This document shows, piece after piece, positions 49,691-62,691 of a stretch of 64,000 nucleotides of DNA. The first letter of the stretch is position 1, and each line of letters starts with the position of its first letter. The position numbers and the translations under genes are program-made. The notes below the pieces were generated by a model, which did no database searches, was not told the origin of the DNA, and saw only the letters and a list, made by a program, of their open reading frames with translations. Origin of the DNA: Trochalopteron elliotii (taxonomy: Eukaryota; Chordata; Aves; Passeriformes; Leiothrichidae); the NCBI GenBank assembly GCA_024734555.1, contig JANPWX010000548.1, forward strand, positions 1,692,482 to 1,756,481, read 5' to 3'.

Positions 49691-52618
49691 ATAAAAGAAA
49701 ATCCTCAATTTATTATGTATTCCCTCATAAAGAATTTGTCACACGCTGTCCTGGTAGAGCACCCCTGGCTCTCAGGGAACAGTATCATTTCTAAAAGAGT
49801 GGAAAGCAGCATCCACTGGAGATCTTTTAGCAGTGAGCTCCTCTAAAGCAGACTGCAGAGAAACCCTGTGAATAAACTCCTTCTGAGTGCTGAGCAGGGC
49901 ACGGCAAAACAGAGCCAGACTTGTAAAAATGAGAAGACAAAAGCTGCAAAGAAAATTTCTCCTTCCCTTACACAACTTGGGTATATTTTTCTTGTTGGCC
50001 CAAGCACTTCTCATTTCTGTTTCCAGCAGATCAATACTCACTGGTTTGTTTCACTGGAGCCCTTGTGTCTCACTGGACCAGCTGGTGGTTGTGGCAGCTT
50101 CCCCTGCAATGTTACATCAGATCAGATTCCTCTCTGGTGACACCGCAGGGTTCAGCAGAGGTGCTCCAACTTCCAGGCACAGCCTCGGAGCAGGAGGTGT
50201 GAAGTCAGCCTTACAGCAGGGTTCGTGTTACAGTTTAAATCCTGGAAGGAGCAGGAAACTGGAAGGCAGGGACCCACAGTGTGGGCACTCTGTACTTTCT
50301 GGGTCCTGTGACCCAGCTGTCCCACAGCACCAAATCCCAACAGATCCCTCCTGCTTCCCATCCTCTGCTGCAATGCCAAGCTCTGCACTTCCAGTTCACT
50401 CTCCCACAGGCCTGGGTCCAGGCACAAGCAGGCACAGTCACTCTGTAGCAGTTAAAAATATAAAATAAAAGTAATTCTTCTACTTCCCACCTTGGGTAAT
50501 AAAGCACTAAATGCCTACAACTATTTCCCTGCCTCATTCTTCTTAACCCTCAAACATCTTTCAAGTCAGCATTCTCCAGAGAGTTTAATATTCTTTCTCC
50601 TCTCCCCATCCTTTGCACATCATTTCCCTTCCCTGTCTCCTACCAGAGTTTTCACAGGAATTTGCTTCTTCCTTTATGTGTCTCTCTCAGTGAAAACCAT
50701 GACTTTTATCAGCTTCTGTAAGATGACCTCCTCCTCCACTATGCCAGGTGATTGTGGTACCCAAAATTTCACTTGAGACATTGGATTGCCTTGGAGGACA
50801 GCCAGTGATCTGCCCAAGAAAGTCTCCACATAAACAGAGATGCACCGAGGTTTAACAGCCATCATTTGTTAACTCTGTGACCACATTCACAAGCTGCAGT
50901 CCCCAAAAATGGGATGGAAGGGTAATGGTCAGGCAGATAAAGTCCAAAGACAATTTGATACAGGCAGGGGGAGTTCCTCAAACTGAAGTCACAGAAAGGT
51001 TTCCCAAACACAGACCCAAACTGTCCTTTTCCCCCACTCCCACAGACCCAGAAACACCCTTTTCTCCTTCATTCTTCTCTATTTTAAATAAAGGGTTGAA
51101 GGGAAGCTTGCTTTGCATGAAATCCAGACTTGCATTACTGAATATTCATATGCATATGAATGAATATTCATATATGTATAAACACACAGCCATATTTCAG
51201 GGCTTGAAGAGAAGGCCTGCTTTTGATTTAGATAGCCAAGCTGAGGTCAGATTCCATTTCTTAAAGGACAGCAAAGGTTGCATTGATGATTGCTGGATGA
51301 GAGAAGCCCAACAACCCTCATGCTGCTTTCCTGATGCCAATTGAGCAGAGATCCTGCTGGAGACTCCCAGGGCTGCTGAACTCAATGGGTCAGGAAATGT
51401 TTTGCACTGTGGGTACGAGTAAAGAGGCCAGAAACTTGATTACAGGGGAGACTTAGTTAAATATTCACTGGGATTCATTATGTGAAAACCACTAGAAAGG
51501 AACAAGTTTCTACACGAAGGGTAGGGCTGTTTTATTCTTGCTTCTGCTGTGAAATGCTCCTGGTGGCTGAGTAACCCAGCTGCTGTCCTCTAGTGGGAGG
51601 AATACAGCAGGTCCGTGAGGATGTGCAGCAAAGGTTTTGCTGGTTTTTAATCCTGGTGCTCCTTTAATTTGCCAAAGAGAGCCTTGTAGACCCAGCCCTG
51701 TCCCACGGGTGTCCTCCACAGAGATTTCATGACAAATAGCCTCTCCCTACCTTCCCGAGCTGGATGGATCCCAAAATTTTGCAGGTCTTTTGAAAAGGGC
51801 CATAATGTTGATTGGTGACCAGTGATAAATCTCAAAAAATCTATTTAAAAAAGGAGAGTTTAAACAGGGCTCCAAATTTTTACTGGAATATTCAGCCTTG
51901 TTACATGCAAAGGCATCTGAAAACAACAAATTCAGTTTTGGCCACAGAGGACAAGAAAAGAGAGGTAAGGAGTGAAGAACTGGAGAAACACTGATCCCAG
52001 ATTTACAAAAATCATTAGCTCTAAAAAGAGTTTTTCATGCAAAGAGTGAAATCCTGTGTTGCCCAGCGAGGTAGCTGTGCCTTAAAAACATACAAGGCAA
52101 TTTCTCTCCTGTAAATTTTATTCCCTGAAGCCTTACATTCAGCAAGCTACTTTCTGAGGGTAAAAAAACCCAACAAAACCAACAAAAACACCAAAAAAAA
52201 GAGAAAGGCATCAGCAGTCCCGCCCTGCTCCACATGTAACAACAAGCTCCTGGTTAATTCTAGAAAACACAGAAACTGAAACATTTTAAACAGAAACTGC
52301 TGTGATCGCCAGAGTACAACCAAGGGGAGGGGGGGAAGGAGGAACAAGTGGTGAAAAATTGAGCTAAAAGCAAAGGAGATGGATTTGTAATTGTGTTCAA
52401 CAGGAAAAAAACATCATTTACAGATAAGAAATAATGCAGGTTTAACCCTGTCTCTGCAAACAAACAGGCAGGAGCAACTACAAGCAATGGGTCTCTTTCC
52501 ATGCCACAGGGGTGCCCAGGGGTCAGGAGAAGGTTCAAAAGGGAAAAGAAGGAGAAAAGGAAGGTGTTCATATGGTGCTCTCATTAAAACTGTCATGGAG
52601 CCAGGACTTGATGGGGAA

Positions 52619-52653
52619 ATACAAGGTTTCTTTGGGGCATACAAGGTTTCTTT
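52619..52653. repeat. Direct repeat, 15-bp unit at 20-bp spacing
   Basis: ATACAAGGTTTCTTT occurs at 52619-52633 and again at 52639-52653, separated by GGGGC. Confidence 0.85.
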
Positions 52654-53097
52654 CTTTCCTTATTCCTGCCTTGAATCCCCAGGTTTCTGATGGTTCAAGG
52701 GGTAAGGAGCAGACCAGGAGCGTTTTCCAGAGGCATGTGAAAAATGGGGTTAACCCCCACTTTCCTCAGGGAGCAACTTGCAAAAAATCCCAGAGGAAAA
52801 TCGTGCTGTGATCCCATGTGCTTAGAGACATCCAGTTGCTTTGTATTCCAGGAAAATCTGTCTGGTCACTGGTAATGTTAAATGCTGGATTTAGTATGGA
52901 GGCTTCCTTTTCTTGGATGCTGAGATCACCAAAGTGGCTCAGCAGAAAATACCTTCTAATGCCCTTGCATCCAGAACTCTGACAAATTTGCTACCCATTT
53001 GGAGCTCTACTGTTAATAGAGAGAATGGTGGGAGAATGGAATTAACTTCACCAGAGGGAAAAAGTCTTCCAGAATCCTCATATCCATGTTAGAAGCA

Positions 53098-53260
53098 TGG
53101 GATGGTTTGAGTTGGAAGAACCTTTAAAGGTCAGCTTCCCCTGCCATGGGCACGTCCCACTGTCCCAGGTTTCTCCAAACCCTGTCCAGCCTGGCCTTGA
53201 ACACTTCAGGGATGGGGCAGCCACAGCTTCTCTGGGCACCCTGTGAGTGCTGGGTCATGT
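53098..53260 (-). mobile_element. CR1 LINE 3' end fragment, inverted
   Basis: On the plus strand it reads GATGGTTTGAGTTGGAAGAA, CCTTTAAAGGTCAGC, CCATGGGCACGTCCCACTGT, CAGCCTGGCCTTGAACACTT, GGGATGGGGCAGCCACAGCT and TCTGGGCACCCTG. This is the reverse complement of the standard CR1 3' UTR. It lacks the extreme terminal octamers. Confidence 0.92.
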
Positions 53261-54904
53261 CCAGTTTCCCTCCCCCTTTCCAGCCTGCAGCACAGAGCTC
53301 CAGGGAGGGAAAAGCCCAATGGCCTGATGCTGGAGGAGAGGCAGGAGCCTCCAGGTACTGCAGACCCCACTCCTGGGGGACTGTGCTGCCTCTCCCTGTG
53401 GCATCTGTGGGCTGGGAGCTGAACCTCATCACCAGAGCAGTGAGGAGAAGCAGTGCACAGCTGTTCGCACGATACATATCTTGTGAATAAATAAACCTCA
53501 TCTCCAGTGCTGCTGCTCTCTAAACATCTACAGAGACATGCATTCACTCAAAACATTCAGAAAATAAACAGAAAGGGAGCTGCTCAGTGAACCCTCCTCC
53601 TGCCAAAACCCAGCCCTGCATAAGTGTCACCTCTCAACAGAGTCCAAAATCCCATCAGACCCTGAAATCTATCTTTTTAAGAAATGCTCTGTCTCCATTT
53701 TCAGATGCACAGACACCTCAGAGGCTACAGGCTTAGGTTTCCTAAGCCTGATGAATGTTTTTCCACAAATACTGGGAGGCAGAAGGAGGTAAAGAATGGT
53801 TAAATGCAGCACAATTGAAAATTAGCTCAAAATGCCGCAAGCTGCAATTCAGATGGATTACAAGATAACCTCAGTAGTTTCAAGAATGTAACAAGAACAG
53901 CCCTAAATCAACATAAATACTTGCTCAACCATTTTCATCTCAGGATTAATGTCAGATTTTTTATTTTTTGTTTTTCATTCTTTTTTCCTGTGGCATTAAA
54001 ACCATTTTCCAGCTTTTTTTTAGGCAAAGTATTTGTGGTTCCTAGGAAAGGGGGATGAGAATGGTAATGAGGCAGGGGGAGTGGGGTCCAGACACACTCT
54101 GGAGAGTGGGAGTGGAGCTGAGCAAGGAAAGGCTGATGCTGGTGGGTGCACCTGAGGGATTTGCTGGGGTTTGGAGAGGAAATAGGCAGATGCCTCCTGC
54201 CAACTCCACTTCGTTTTTGCCTGCTCAGTTTTATCACAGGGCAGCTGTGACCATTTTCAATGCTTTCTTGAAGGTTTAAATCCTGATGGGCCATGCCCAC
54301 ACCATGTTCCCACTCAGCAGCACTGGCAGTCTCAGAAGCCCTTTATTCTGGGGTAACCTCTGGAGATTTCTTTATACTCAGAGAAAAAAAAATCCCCAGA
54401 GAGCCACCTGTGGCCTCTGGGATAAATTTCTGCTTTATGGTCGCCCGCAAGCTGGCCGGGAGACACACCCTTGCTTGCTGGAGTACAGATAAGCTTCCAA
54501 GGACTTCAAAGGGATTGCTGAAGCAGACTGCAGTGGATTTCTACAGAAATGTAATGCACAGCATGTGTCTGAGGGGATGGAGAAGAGCTGGGGTGGTTTA
54601 GATTAGATAGCACTATTTGGCTTTAGAGGGGCTTGAGGAAGTGAAAGACACGTAATTGTCTTTTAAAGTGTAATATTTGACTTCAGCTCACCCAGCATTG
54701 CAGAAGAGCTTGTAGATAAGCAGTAGAAATTATTTCCTTGTGAGGGCTGGGTACCGCTTCCATATGGCAAATCTCCCTTCCAGCAGTTTTCCATCCAGGG
54801 TGCCATTGTGCAGGGGTAAGGCTCAGTTATACACCTGTCCAGTCCTAGAAATTTGTTATTGAATTTATTATTGCTACAGAGCAGCCCAGGGCCACATCTT
54901 CCTT

Positions 54905-55190
54905 TATTCTTTATAGAATTACAGAGTCCTAATATAGTTTGGGTTGGAAGGGACATTAAAGATAATTTCATTCCAACTCCCAGCCATGGGCAGGGACAGC
55001 TTCCACTAGACCAGGTTGCTCCATCCCCAACCAATCTGGCCTTGGACACTCACAGGGATGGGGCAGTTTCACTGTGCCAGTGTTTCATACACATGGTAAA
55101 AAATTCTTCCTTATATCAACCTTCTTTTAGTTTAAAGCCACCCCCCCTTGTCTGATCACCACCAGCCCTGATGAAAAGCTCATCCCCATC
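54905..55190 (-). mobile_element. CR1 LINE 3' end fragment, inverted, extended
   Basis: Starts with TATAGAATTACAGAGTCC (reverse of the CR1 terminal octamers). It continues with GTTTGGGTTGGAAGGGACAT, GGGACAGCTTCCACTAGACC, GGCCTTGGACACTCACAGGG, ATTCTTCCTTATATCAAC and the CCCCCTTGTCTGATCACCA block, and fades near 55190. This copy reaches further 5' than the other fragments in the window. Confidence 0.93.
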
Positions 55191-58100
55191 CATTCTGAGC
55201 CATTGCACATTGCCTCATCTGCTGGAAGTTTATTGATGGTCTTTATTCATTGTTTGGTTCCAGCTCTGCTCTGTGAGTACAAATAGACAGGATTTTACAT
55301 ATTTGTCAGGAGATTGCAGTGTGCTCTCAATGTTTTTTCTTTCTATTTAAAGTCAATAACAGCTTTCAGGAGTTAAACAGAAGGATGAGTTTCTTCCCCT
55401 GAAGGAAGGTACACCCAAAGAGCTAATAGCTAACCTTTACTCAGCTCCTCCTTAGGTGAATATTCCCTATTTGATATCAAGATTTATTTTCCTTGAAGAA
55501 ATGTGCCAGACCATGCCAACAACATGAAAAATCACCGTGAATTTGTCAGCAGGAACATTTGCTCTGGAGTGAGTATGAGCTTCAAGAGCAGAGCCAGAGT
55601 CAAGGCTGGGACTGAAGATTAACTGTTTGCTCCATTAAATAATTTACTGGCCAAACACAAAGCATTGTAAAATGTGTCTCTCAGGCCAATAAAGAAATAT
55701 CTGCCCAGTAAAATTTACCTACATGTAGTTCTCAATTGCAGGCTCTGAAATTCCCTGTATAAATCTCATCTCCGTGCCTATCCAGAGGGTATTATTCCCA
55801 CTCTCCTGGTGAGCTACAATCTTAAAATGCCACCCTGTGCATCTCTGCTGATGAAAGCCACAAAGGCAGAAGAACAGAAGAACTTTCACAGCTGCCAGCT
55901 CACAACCCACCAGAGCTTTTCAGGTCTGTGCCTCACCACCAGTAAAGAGAACTTCTGTAAGGAAGATTTTTCTGTCTGTTTTCAGTAAACACAGGGAGAT
56001 AAACATATGTAGTTTTCCCTAAAATACTCTTCAGCAAAGTACTGGGTTTGCTTCAAAAAGTAAATTTCTCACTGGTAAATAAGTTTGTTTCTCCAAAGTG
56101 AGAACTAAACTAAATGAAAGCATGATTTTTTCTGTTTGTTTCAATAACTACTGGGCAGTAAGGTTGAAAAAGCAATAATTTGTGAAGTTGTGTTGTACAC
56201 AATGAAGAGCAGTTTAGCACCAGCAAAAGAATAGATCCTGGCTTTAGCAAGCTGACAAATGAAAGAATAATTTTCCAGTATTTTATCCCTTGGACATTGC
56301 CTGCTTTTCACATGAAGTAAATTGGTATTTCAGTTCTCCTCTAACCCTGCTGTGCCCACAGCTTAAAAAAACTAACAACATTTATTAGAATGAGCTCCTA
56401 AATCTCAAGAGAGGGAGTCTGACTGATATCACTGTGGGGACATGGTCTGAGGGCTCGTCACACCCACTGATTGAATAAATCTAAGTGTAAAATCATGGGA
56501 AATACTGGAATCACTACATCTATGTCCTAAAAAAACAGTTTCTTGTTTACCTACTAATTCCAGAATATTAAGAGAAGACTTATTATTCACAGACAACACA
56601 ATTAAGTTTGGCATTCCCTGTAGACATTTATTCACCACCATCATAGAGACGGAGAAAAGTCAAGTAGATCTCACACACAGGCCTTTATCTTCATTTTCCT
56701 TCAAGGTCCTTGTACAGAAACAGCTGAAACGAGTACAAGGGTTTATCTAGATCATGAACACTGGATTAATTTAGTAGATTTATACAATGCTGGAAGAGTT
56801 TGTAGGGTACTCGTGGTTGTAGGGGTGGGTCCTATGGGATTGTATCGAAGGTCCTCTTCTTACTTGTCTGTTTTTTCCTTCTCATCACAAGCTTGTTGCT
56901 GACTGTTCAGCACTGCTGTTGTGACAGCCCTGACAACTCTTGCCAGCCCAGGTATTCCCAGGGATGTAGAGATTTTTCCATGCCCTTACTATCCCCAGCT
57001 CATCTGCAGGGACTCGTGGGTTCAGGAGCCACTTGGGCAGGTAGCAGTGGTTTGGATGTCACTGCAGTTCAGCCACAGATCCTCTACAAGAGGCCAGGAA
57101 GAGAAGGAGAAATCCTGCTCCAGCCAGGGAGGTCTATGCCCTGCCCACCATAGGGGCTTTTGTGAAATTCCCCTCTATGCTAAGGGAAGAGAAGAAAAAT
57201 ATACTTAGCAGCTCCAAAAGTCACTACCACCACTGTATTTTGCATTCCTTAAATATCTGAGCACACAAGGATTGTTTTTGCAGGAAAATGAGTAGAAAGA
57301 GGGCTGCTGTGCAGTTCATTGCTTGGCCTGGGGTATTTCCTGGTGAATTATCCTTTAGCAGTGGTGTTCCATCAGGCAAGCAGTAACCCATTCCACAGGA
57401 CAAGAAAAGGGATCAGAAAGCTCTCTGAAGGTGAGACAATTCCCTTTAAGCCAAGTTATATTTAATGCCAGTGAGAAGTTATTGGAGGAATAGAAACAGA
57501 AGTAAAAGTACATCACAGAAAAATTCAGAAAATGCCATTTGTTCTCACTTTTCCCCCACTTCTTCATGCAGAAGAGATTGACTTAAGACTTAAAGCATGA
57601 AGGCAAGCAATGCTTTAGTACAGCATTTAAAACACTTTATTTCACCCAAGTGGAGACTTGCAGTGTCTCGTCTGAACTCCTGCATCGCCTGGGTCAGGTA
57701 CTTGCTACCAAAACCTCCAGCATTAAGACCATAACTTCTGGTTGAACCAGATTGTTTAGAAAAAAATAACATCATCTTAATTTACATTTTCAAAGAGAGA
57801 ATTCGTCATATCCCTAGGCAAATTGTTTCAGATATTAAATTCTCCAGTGGCCAAGAATGCACACCTTATTACTGGTCTGAATTCTTCAGCTTCAGCTTTC
57901 AGCCACAAAACCTCATTATAATTTTGCTTCATTAAAGAGCCCTTTCCCCACACCAGAACCCTTTTGCACTGATGGTTTGTCACACAGAGAAGCATGGGGT
58001 GATGCACATACTGTCAGGGAGAGACTGCACTCAATAGCCAGTAAGCTATGTAAACTTGCTGCATTTACAGGAATTTCCTGAGTAACCTAAATCAATGCCA

Positions 58101-58214
58101 GTTATCCAATCTTATATTTAGGCTAATTAAACATTTGAAAAAAAGATAAAGCATGGTCAGTTGTGCTTTCAGCGTGCACTGACAGCAGGGACAGCACTGC
58201 ATCAAATGTCATTA

Positions 58215-58461
58215 AAATTAGATATTTATGGAAAGGTTTAGGTTTAGGTTGGGTATCAATAACAGGTTTTTCAGCCAGAGGGTGGTTGGGCACTGGAACA
58301 GGAGCAGTGTTCAGAGCACCAAACCTGACAGAGCTCAGGAAGTGTTTGGACAATACTCTTGGACACAGGGTGGGATAGTTGGGATGTCCTGCACAGGGCC
58401 AGGAGTTGGATTTGATGGTCCTGATGAATCCCTTCCAGCTCAGCACATTCTTTGATCCATG
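58215..58461 (+). mobile_element. CR1 LINE 3' end fragment (different subfamily)
   Basis: Landmarks in order: CAGAGGGTGGTTGGGCACTG, GGAACAGGAG, GTTCAGAGCACCAAACCTGA, CAGAGCTCAGGAAGTGTTTG, TCTTGGACACAGGGTGGGAT, GGCCAGGAGTTGGATTTGAT, AATCCCTTCCAGCTCAGCAC and ATTCTTTGATC. The CACCAAGCCTGACAGAG/AAGCGTTTGGACAA wording marks a different CR1 subfamily from the other copies. A reading frame of over 160 codons overlapping it is not a gene. Confidence 0.9.
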
Positions 58462-58997
58462 AAATGGCAATATCAACACGAACCTAAAGCACCACAGCAT
58501 GGCATGGCTGCTGCTGTCCCCACAACCCCAAAGTGCAAAATTCCCTGGGCTGCGGAGCCACACACCAGCAGGAGCACGCACCGCGAACAGGTCGCTCCCC
58601 TGCCTGTCTTCTGCACCTCCCAGCACAGGGAATTCCTGCTGTGTTTGGCACGGGAGGTTTGAAAAGGCAGCCCCTGATTGTTATTTTCCACCGGCCCTTG
58701 GGAGACTGCAGAGGGAACAGCGCAGCCAAGGCCGGGCAGTGCCGGGAGTGCCGCGGAGGCTCCAGCGTGTTGCAGCTTGATGGCTCCGGCGTGTGGGCCG
58801 TGCTCCTCCTCACAGGCTGGCCTGAAACCCCAAACCATGGCAGAGCTCAAAGTTAACTCCCTGCCTGCCTCCTGGAGCACCACACAGGCTGAAAGAATGA
58901 CCTGCATGGCAATGGTGCTGCCCCTTCCTCTGGTGAGGCTCAAACACCCCTCAGCGGGCTGTGGTTCACTGGTGGTCATTTCACTCACTGGGTGAAG

Positions 58998-59445
58998 TGA
59001 TGCCTTAAGTTTGAGCTTTCATGTTTTCAGATTCTGTGCTGCCCAGGGGTGCAGTTCTGAGCCTCATATTAAGTGCCAGTCAGCTCTGCACAGAGTAGGG
59101 AGACAAAACAAATCCTTTTCCTGCTGGAGACCAAGGACAACTTTCAGGCCCAAAAGCACAAACAAGGGTGGGCCGAAGGGAGGAACGAGAAGGATGGGAC
59201 CTGACAACCTGAAACTGTAACTGGACGATTAAACCCCAATATACAAATGGACCAAAACTTATAAAAATGTAAGACCTCATGACCGGTTAGCCATTTTGTG
59301 ACCATTCTTAGTCATCCACCTTGGGTGCAGCCTTGGTCAGGCCCTACCCTGCCCAAGGTGGATCCTGGAGGCCTTTCAATAAATCCCTACTTTATTCTCT
59401 AGCTCTGCCCAGTCTCTGTTCCTGGTCAGCCTTCCCCAGGCAACA
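58998..59445 (+). mobile_element. Solo LTR of an endogenous retrovirus with 4-bp target duplication
   Basis: The 448-bp element begins TGATGCCTTAAG and ends CCCCAGGCAACA. It is flanked on both sides by GAAG (58994-58997 and 59446-59449), a 4-bp target duplication as produced by gamma-like (ERV1) integrases. Inside are a TATA-like CTTATAAAAATG near 59259 and AATAAATCCCTACTTTATTC near 59380, which holds the poly(A) signal. Order and spacing fit U3-R-U5. No internal retroviral genes remain, so recombination left a solo LTR. The short duplication could occur by chance, but the termini and signals agree with it. Confidence 0.8.
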
Positions 59446-59919
59446 GAAGGAGGACAGAAGTGAAAGAGCAAACCCCTGGGAACAGGAGGGGCTCTGGTTT
59501 TCCACATGGTGAACGTGTTTGGAGGCGATGATTTCTGCTGTGGTCAGTGGTGGTGGCGTTGAGCTGCAATTGGCATTCCCAGAGGAATCTCTGCTCCAAA
59601 GCAGAGGAGCCTCCTTGGTGCAGAGGCCACATCTTCAAGGAATTAAACTGCAGTGGTAAACAGCATCTGTGTGACAACACACCAAATCTCTGCCTTCGTG
59701 GACAGCATGAATTGTTCAGTCAAAGCAATGAGGTACTGGGGGCTCTTGGTGATGGGCATCCCATTACCTGTGATTCTTATAAACCCAGCGATTTTGCAGG
59801 AGGCACAATTCATTTTCTCACTCAACTTTTTATTACTAAGATGTGTTTTAGCTCAGAGAGAGCCTCAGCTTCAAGAGTTCTGCTGGTTTGTGTGTTTTTT
59901 TTTTCTTTTTACAAGGGTA

Positions 59920-60180
59920 TGTAGTGACAAGACAAGAGGGAATGGCTTCAAATTGACAGAGGGCAGGTTTAGATGAGATATTAGGAAGGAAGAAATTATT
60001 TACTGTGATGTTGGTGAGGCCCCAGCACAGTGGGTCTCATCCCTGCAAATTCCAGGCCAGGCTGGATGGGGCTTGGAGGAGCCTGGGACAGTGGAAGGTG
60101 TCCCTGCCCATGGCAGGAGCTGGAATGGGATGAGCTTTAAGGTCCCTTCCAACCCAAACCATCCTGTGATTCTGTGACCA
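59920..60180 (+). mobile_element. CR1 LINE 3' end fragment
   Basis: GTGACAAGACAAGAGGGAAT, GGCTTCAAATTGACAGAGGG, TTAGATGAGATATTAGGAAG, GAAATTATTTACTGTGATG, CCAGGCCAGGCTGGATGGGG, GAAGGTGTCCCTGCCCATGG, GGTCCCTTCCAACCCAAACC and ATCCTGTGATTCTGTGA follow the CR1 3' UTR consensus closely. The terminal octamers are intact, suggesting a relatively young copy. Confidence 0.95.
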
Positions 60181-62653
60181 GCACATTTTAAAGAAATGTG
60201 CTTTTTGGTCTTCACCCAACTTTTGAGCAGAAGAATGGGCAGAGCTCAGCATTTCCAGCAACTCTTTCAGCAGAGAGCGAGAAGAAAGTTTTTAGGGAAG
60301 CTCGAGGTGTCATCTCAAACTGAAAGGAAGGACATCAGTATAGAGTTGAACAGGAGAGGTCCCAGACTCTGAGTAATTAGATAATTAGCTTAATAGTAAT
60401 ATTAGATAAATATTAGATATTTTCATTAATATTCTTGGCACAGGAAATAGGAGAATGTTGAATTTTGTTGATAGCATAAGACCGGAAAGGACTGTCAAAC
60501 ACAGGAAGATGGGAATGTCTATTCAGGGAGAATGGGATCAGGACAAGAATAATAAAAAAGACTGAATTCACTGGTACAATGAATAGAGTTGTGCTGCTCA
60601 GGATTAACAGTGACAGTTATGCCAAACTTTCCCAGCTGGTAATGGCAAGAAAATATAGAACACATGGAAGTTAGAAAGTTTTGAGCTATTGAGAGAGATT
60701 CTGGAGCAACTTTCTAGATGGTAGTGAGGGGAAAATTCCTGCCTAAGCTTAGGCTGACAGTGGATACACAGAGGACTACACAAGGTTATGATGAACTGAT
60801 GATGGGGTTCAGCATCTAAGGTAGAAGCAGGAACTTTGAATTGAAGCTGCTCATGTCTGCTCTACAAATCAGTGGGTGCTTTGCTAATTAAACCCTTGTT
60901 GGGATTACTATCTCCATTAGCATTTTTTACATTTTTTAGGGTCACCACTATAATCAAGCTGAACATGTCTCCCTATATACATTTCTTTTCAAAATATTCA
61001 CTGAGAAATGTTCAAAGCAGACCTCGCTCCAGACTGAGGCCTTTCCCTACCTGACAGCAGAGATCTTCCTCACCCTCAGCAGCTGACTGAGGAAACATTT
61101 GTCTACAAACAGGTAATTTGGGGTGATGATAGCCTTTGTGTATACAAAACACTGTTGCATTAAACACATCACACACTTCAGAGGGAAAAGGCAAAGTACA
61201 TCAGGTCAGCAGCTTCTGAAGTTTCTGCAGCACAGCTGGATGAAAGTAAAAGCCACCCTTAACAAGAGGGGTGATACTGAGCCAGCCAAAGAACACTAAG
61301 AGTAGAGCTGGGGTGTGAGTAAAGAGAGGAGTATGCTCAATTCTAAGCAATTTACACTCAGTGCATGAAGGCTCTATTTCTCCTCTGAGCAGTAAGATGC
61401 TTCCAGCAAAACCTGGGTTAGAAATAGAGATATTTGCAATGCTTTTATTACCATTATAGTTCATCCAAGATGATGTGTCTGGTCTGAAAGTCGCAAAAAA
61501 CCATATTCTTGTTAAAAATGCTGCCAGGAGGCTAAATGAAAACAGCCCAGTGCTGAATCCCATGTTTGCAGCATTACCAGTGGGTTTTTTCAAGGGTGTT
61601 TATGTAGACAAAGTTTCATTTAACAAGGCAAAAGCCGGAGCTCTCACATACTCCATTATTTCTCTGCAGGTCCTTCTCACCAGGGTTAAGTCTTTACACT
61701 ACTTCCAAGCGAAGCAGCCAAGAAAAAGAAGAAACAAATGCTACTACTACTGAGCACAGAGGCCTCCTTTGCAAGAAATGTGATTTACGGAATGAAGTTC
61801 CTGGCATGTCTGCCGCGGGCTGTCACAACGTGTGCCTAAAATCCAGGGCTGAAATATGATCCCCGCTCCTTCCAAGATGCATTGTGGCTTCTAGCAAGTT
61901 CTTCTGGGAGCACAGGCAGCCCTTTGCTCAGGAGCCGGGCTCCTCCTCCTGTGTGTTGTCTCTCTGAGAGCTCTTTGGGGGTGAGGACCCTCCTAATTCC
62001 CTATGAAGCTGGTGTTGGTGAGCCTTGCTCTGCTGAAAGTTCTGGAAGCTGGAAACTTTTCCATTTAGTTTGGAGAACTGATGCACTTGGAGAGACAGAG
62101 CAAAGCTTGTCCTGGTATCCAGAAGATTCTTTGTGTTTGTCCTGTCTTTAGTTCCCCACATTTGTACATCAGAAACCTGATTGCTGTGAGCTGAGCCGTG
62201 GTGGAGACCTCTTTCCATAAGTTCACAAAATGGCAAGGAAGCAACAGCAGCTTGGGAGCTCTCTGGCTTTTGCTGGCCCTGTTGAAGTCGAAGGTATTTC
62301 CATTCCCTTTCTACAGTCCTTTGGGTGCTCCTTTTCCTCTACATGAAGGAAATGCCTTTCCACCATTAAGCCTTTCCTCAGCTGTGTTTCAAACCCAGAA
62401 AATGTTCTACCTCCAGAAAATTTTACCTCCTCATCATTTCTCTGCTGTCTTCAAAGCCAGTGAGACAGCAGCATTTTTACCACCATTATCTGCAGCAACA
62501 GAAACCCTACCACTGGGGGTTTTTACCCCTTTTTGCCAGCCTTTTCCCAGCCCTTGCCCACTGGTGTTCCCATGGGATACATCCTCTTCTGAGAGTGGAA
62601 CTGCTGAGAGTGGAGGTCACCAGCTCCTGCTGGACTTCATTAGTGGAAACACA

Positions 62654-62691
62654 CTGTGATTTTGGATAAAACCTGTGATTTGGGATAAAAC
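62654..62691. repeat. Tandem duplication, 19 bp x 2
   Basis: CTGTGATTTTGGATAAAAC is followed immediately by CTGTGATTTGGGATAAAAC, one mismatch. It is a simple slippage-type duplication with no function implied. Confidence 0.9.

Noticed and set aside
49887..50468. 193-codon plus-strand frame in the upstream flank
   Set aside because: The longest clean open frame outside FGFR2, but its composition is patternless, with no domain, promoter or exon boundaries. I could not support a gene.
58123..58626. 167-codon minus-strand frame
   Set aside because: It overlaps a plus-strand CR1 3' end and encodes no recognisable domain. It is a chance frame in repeat sequence.
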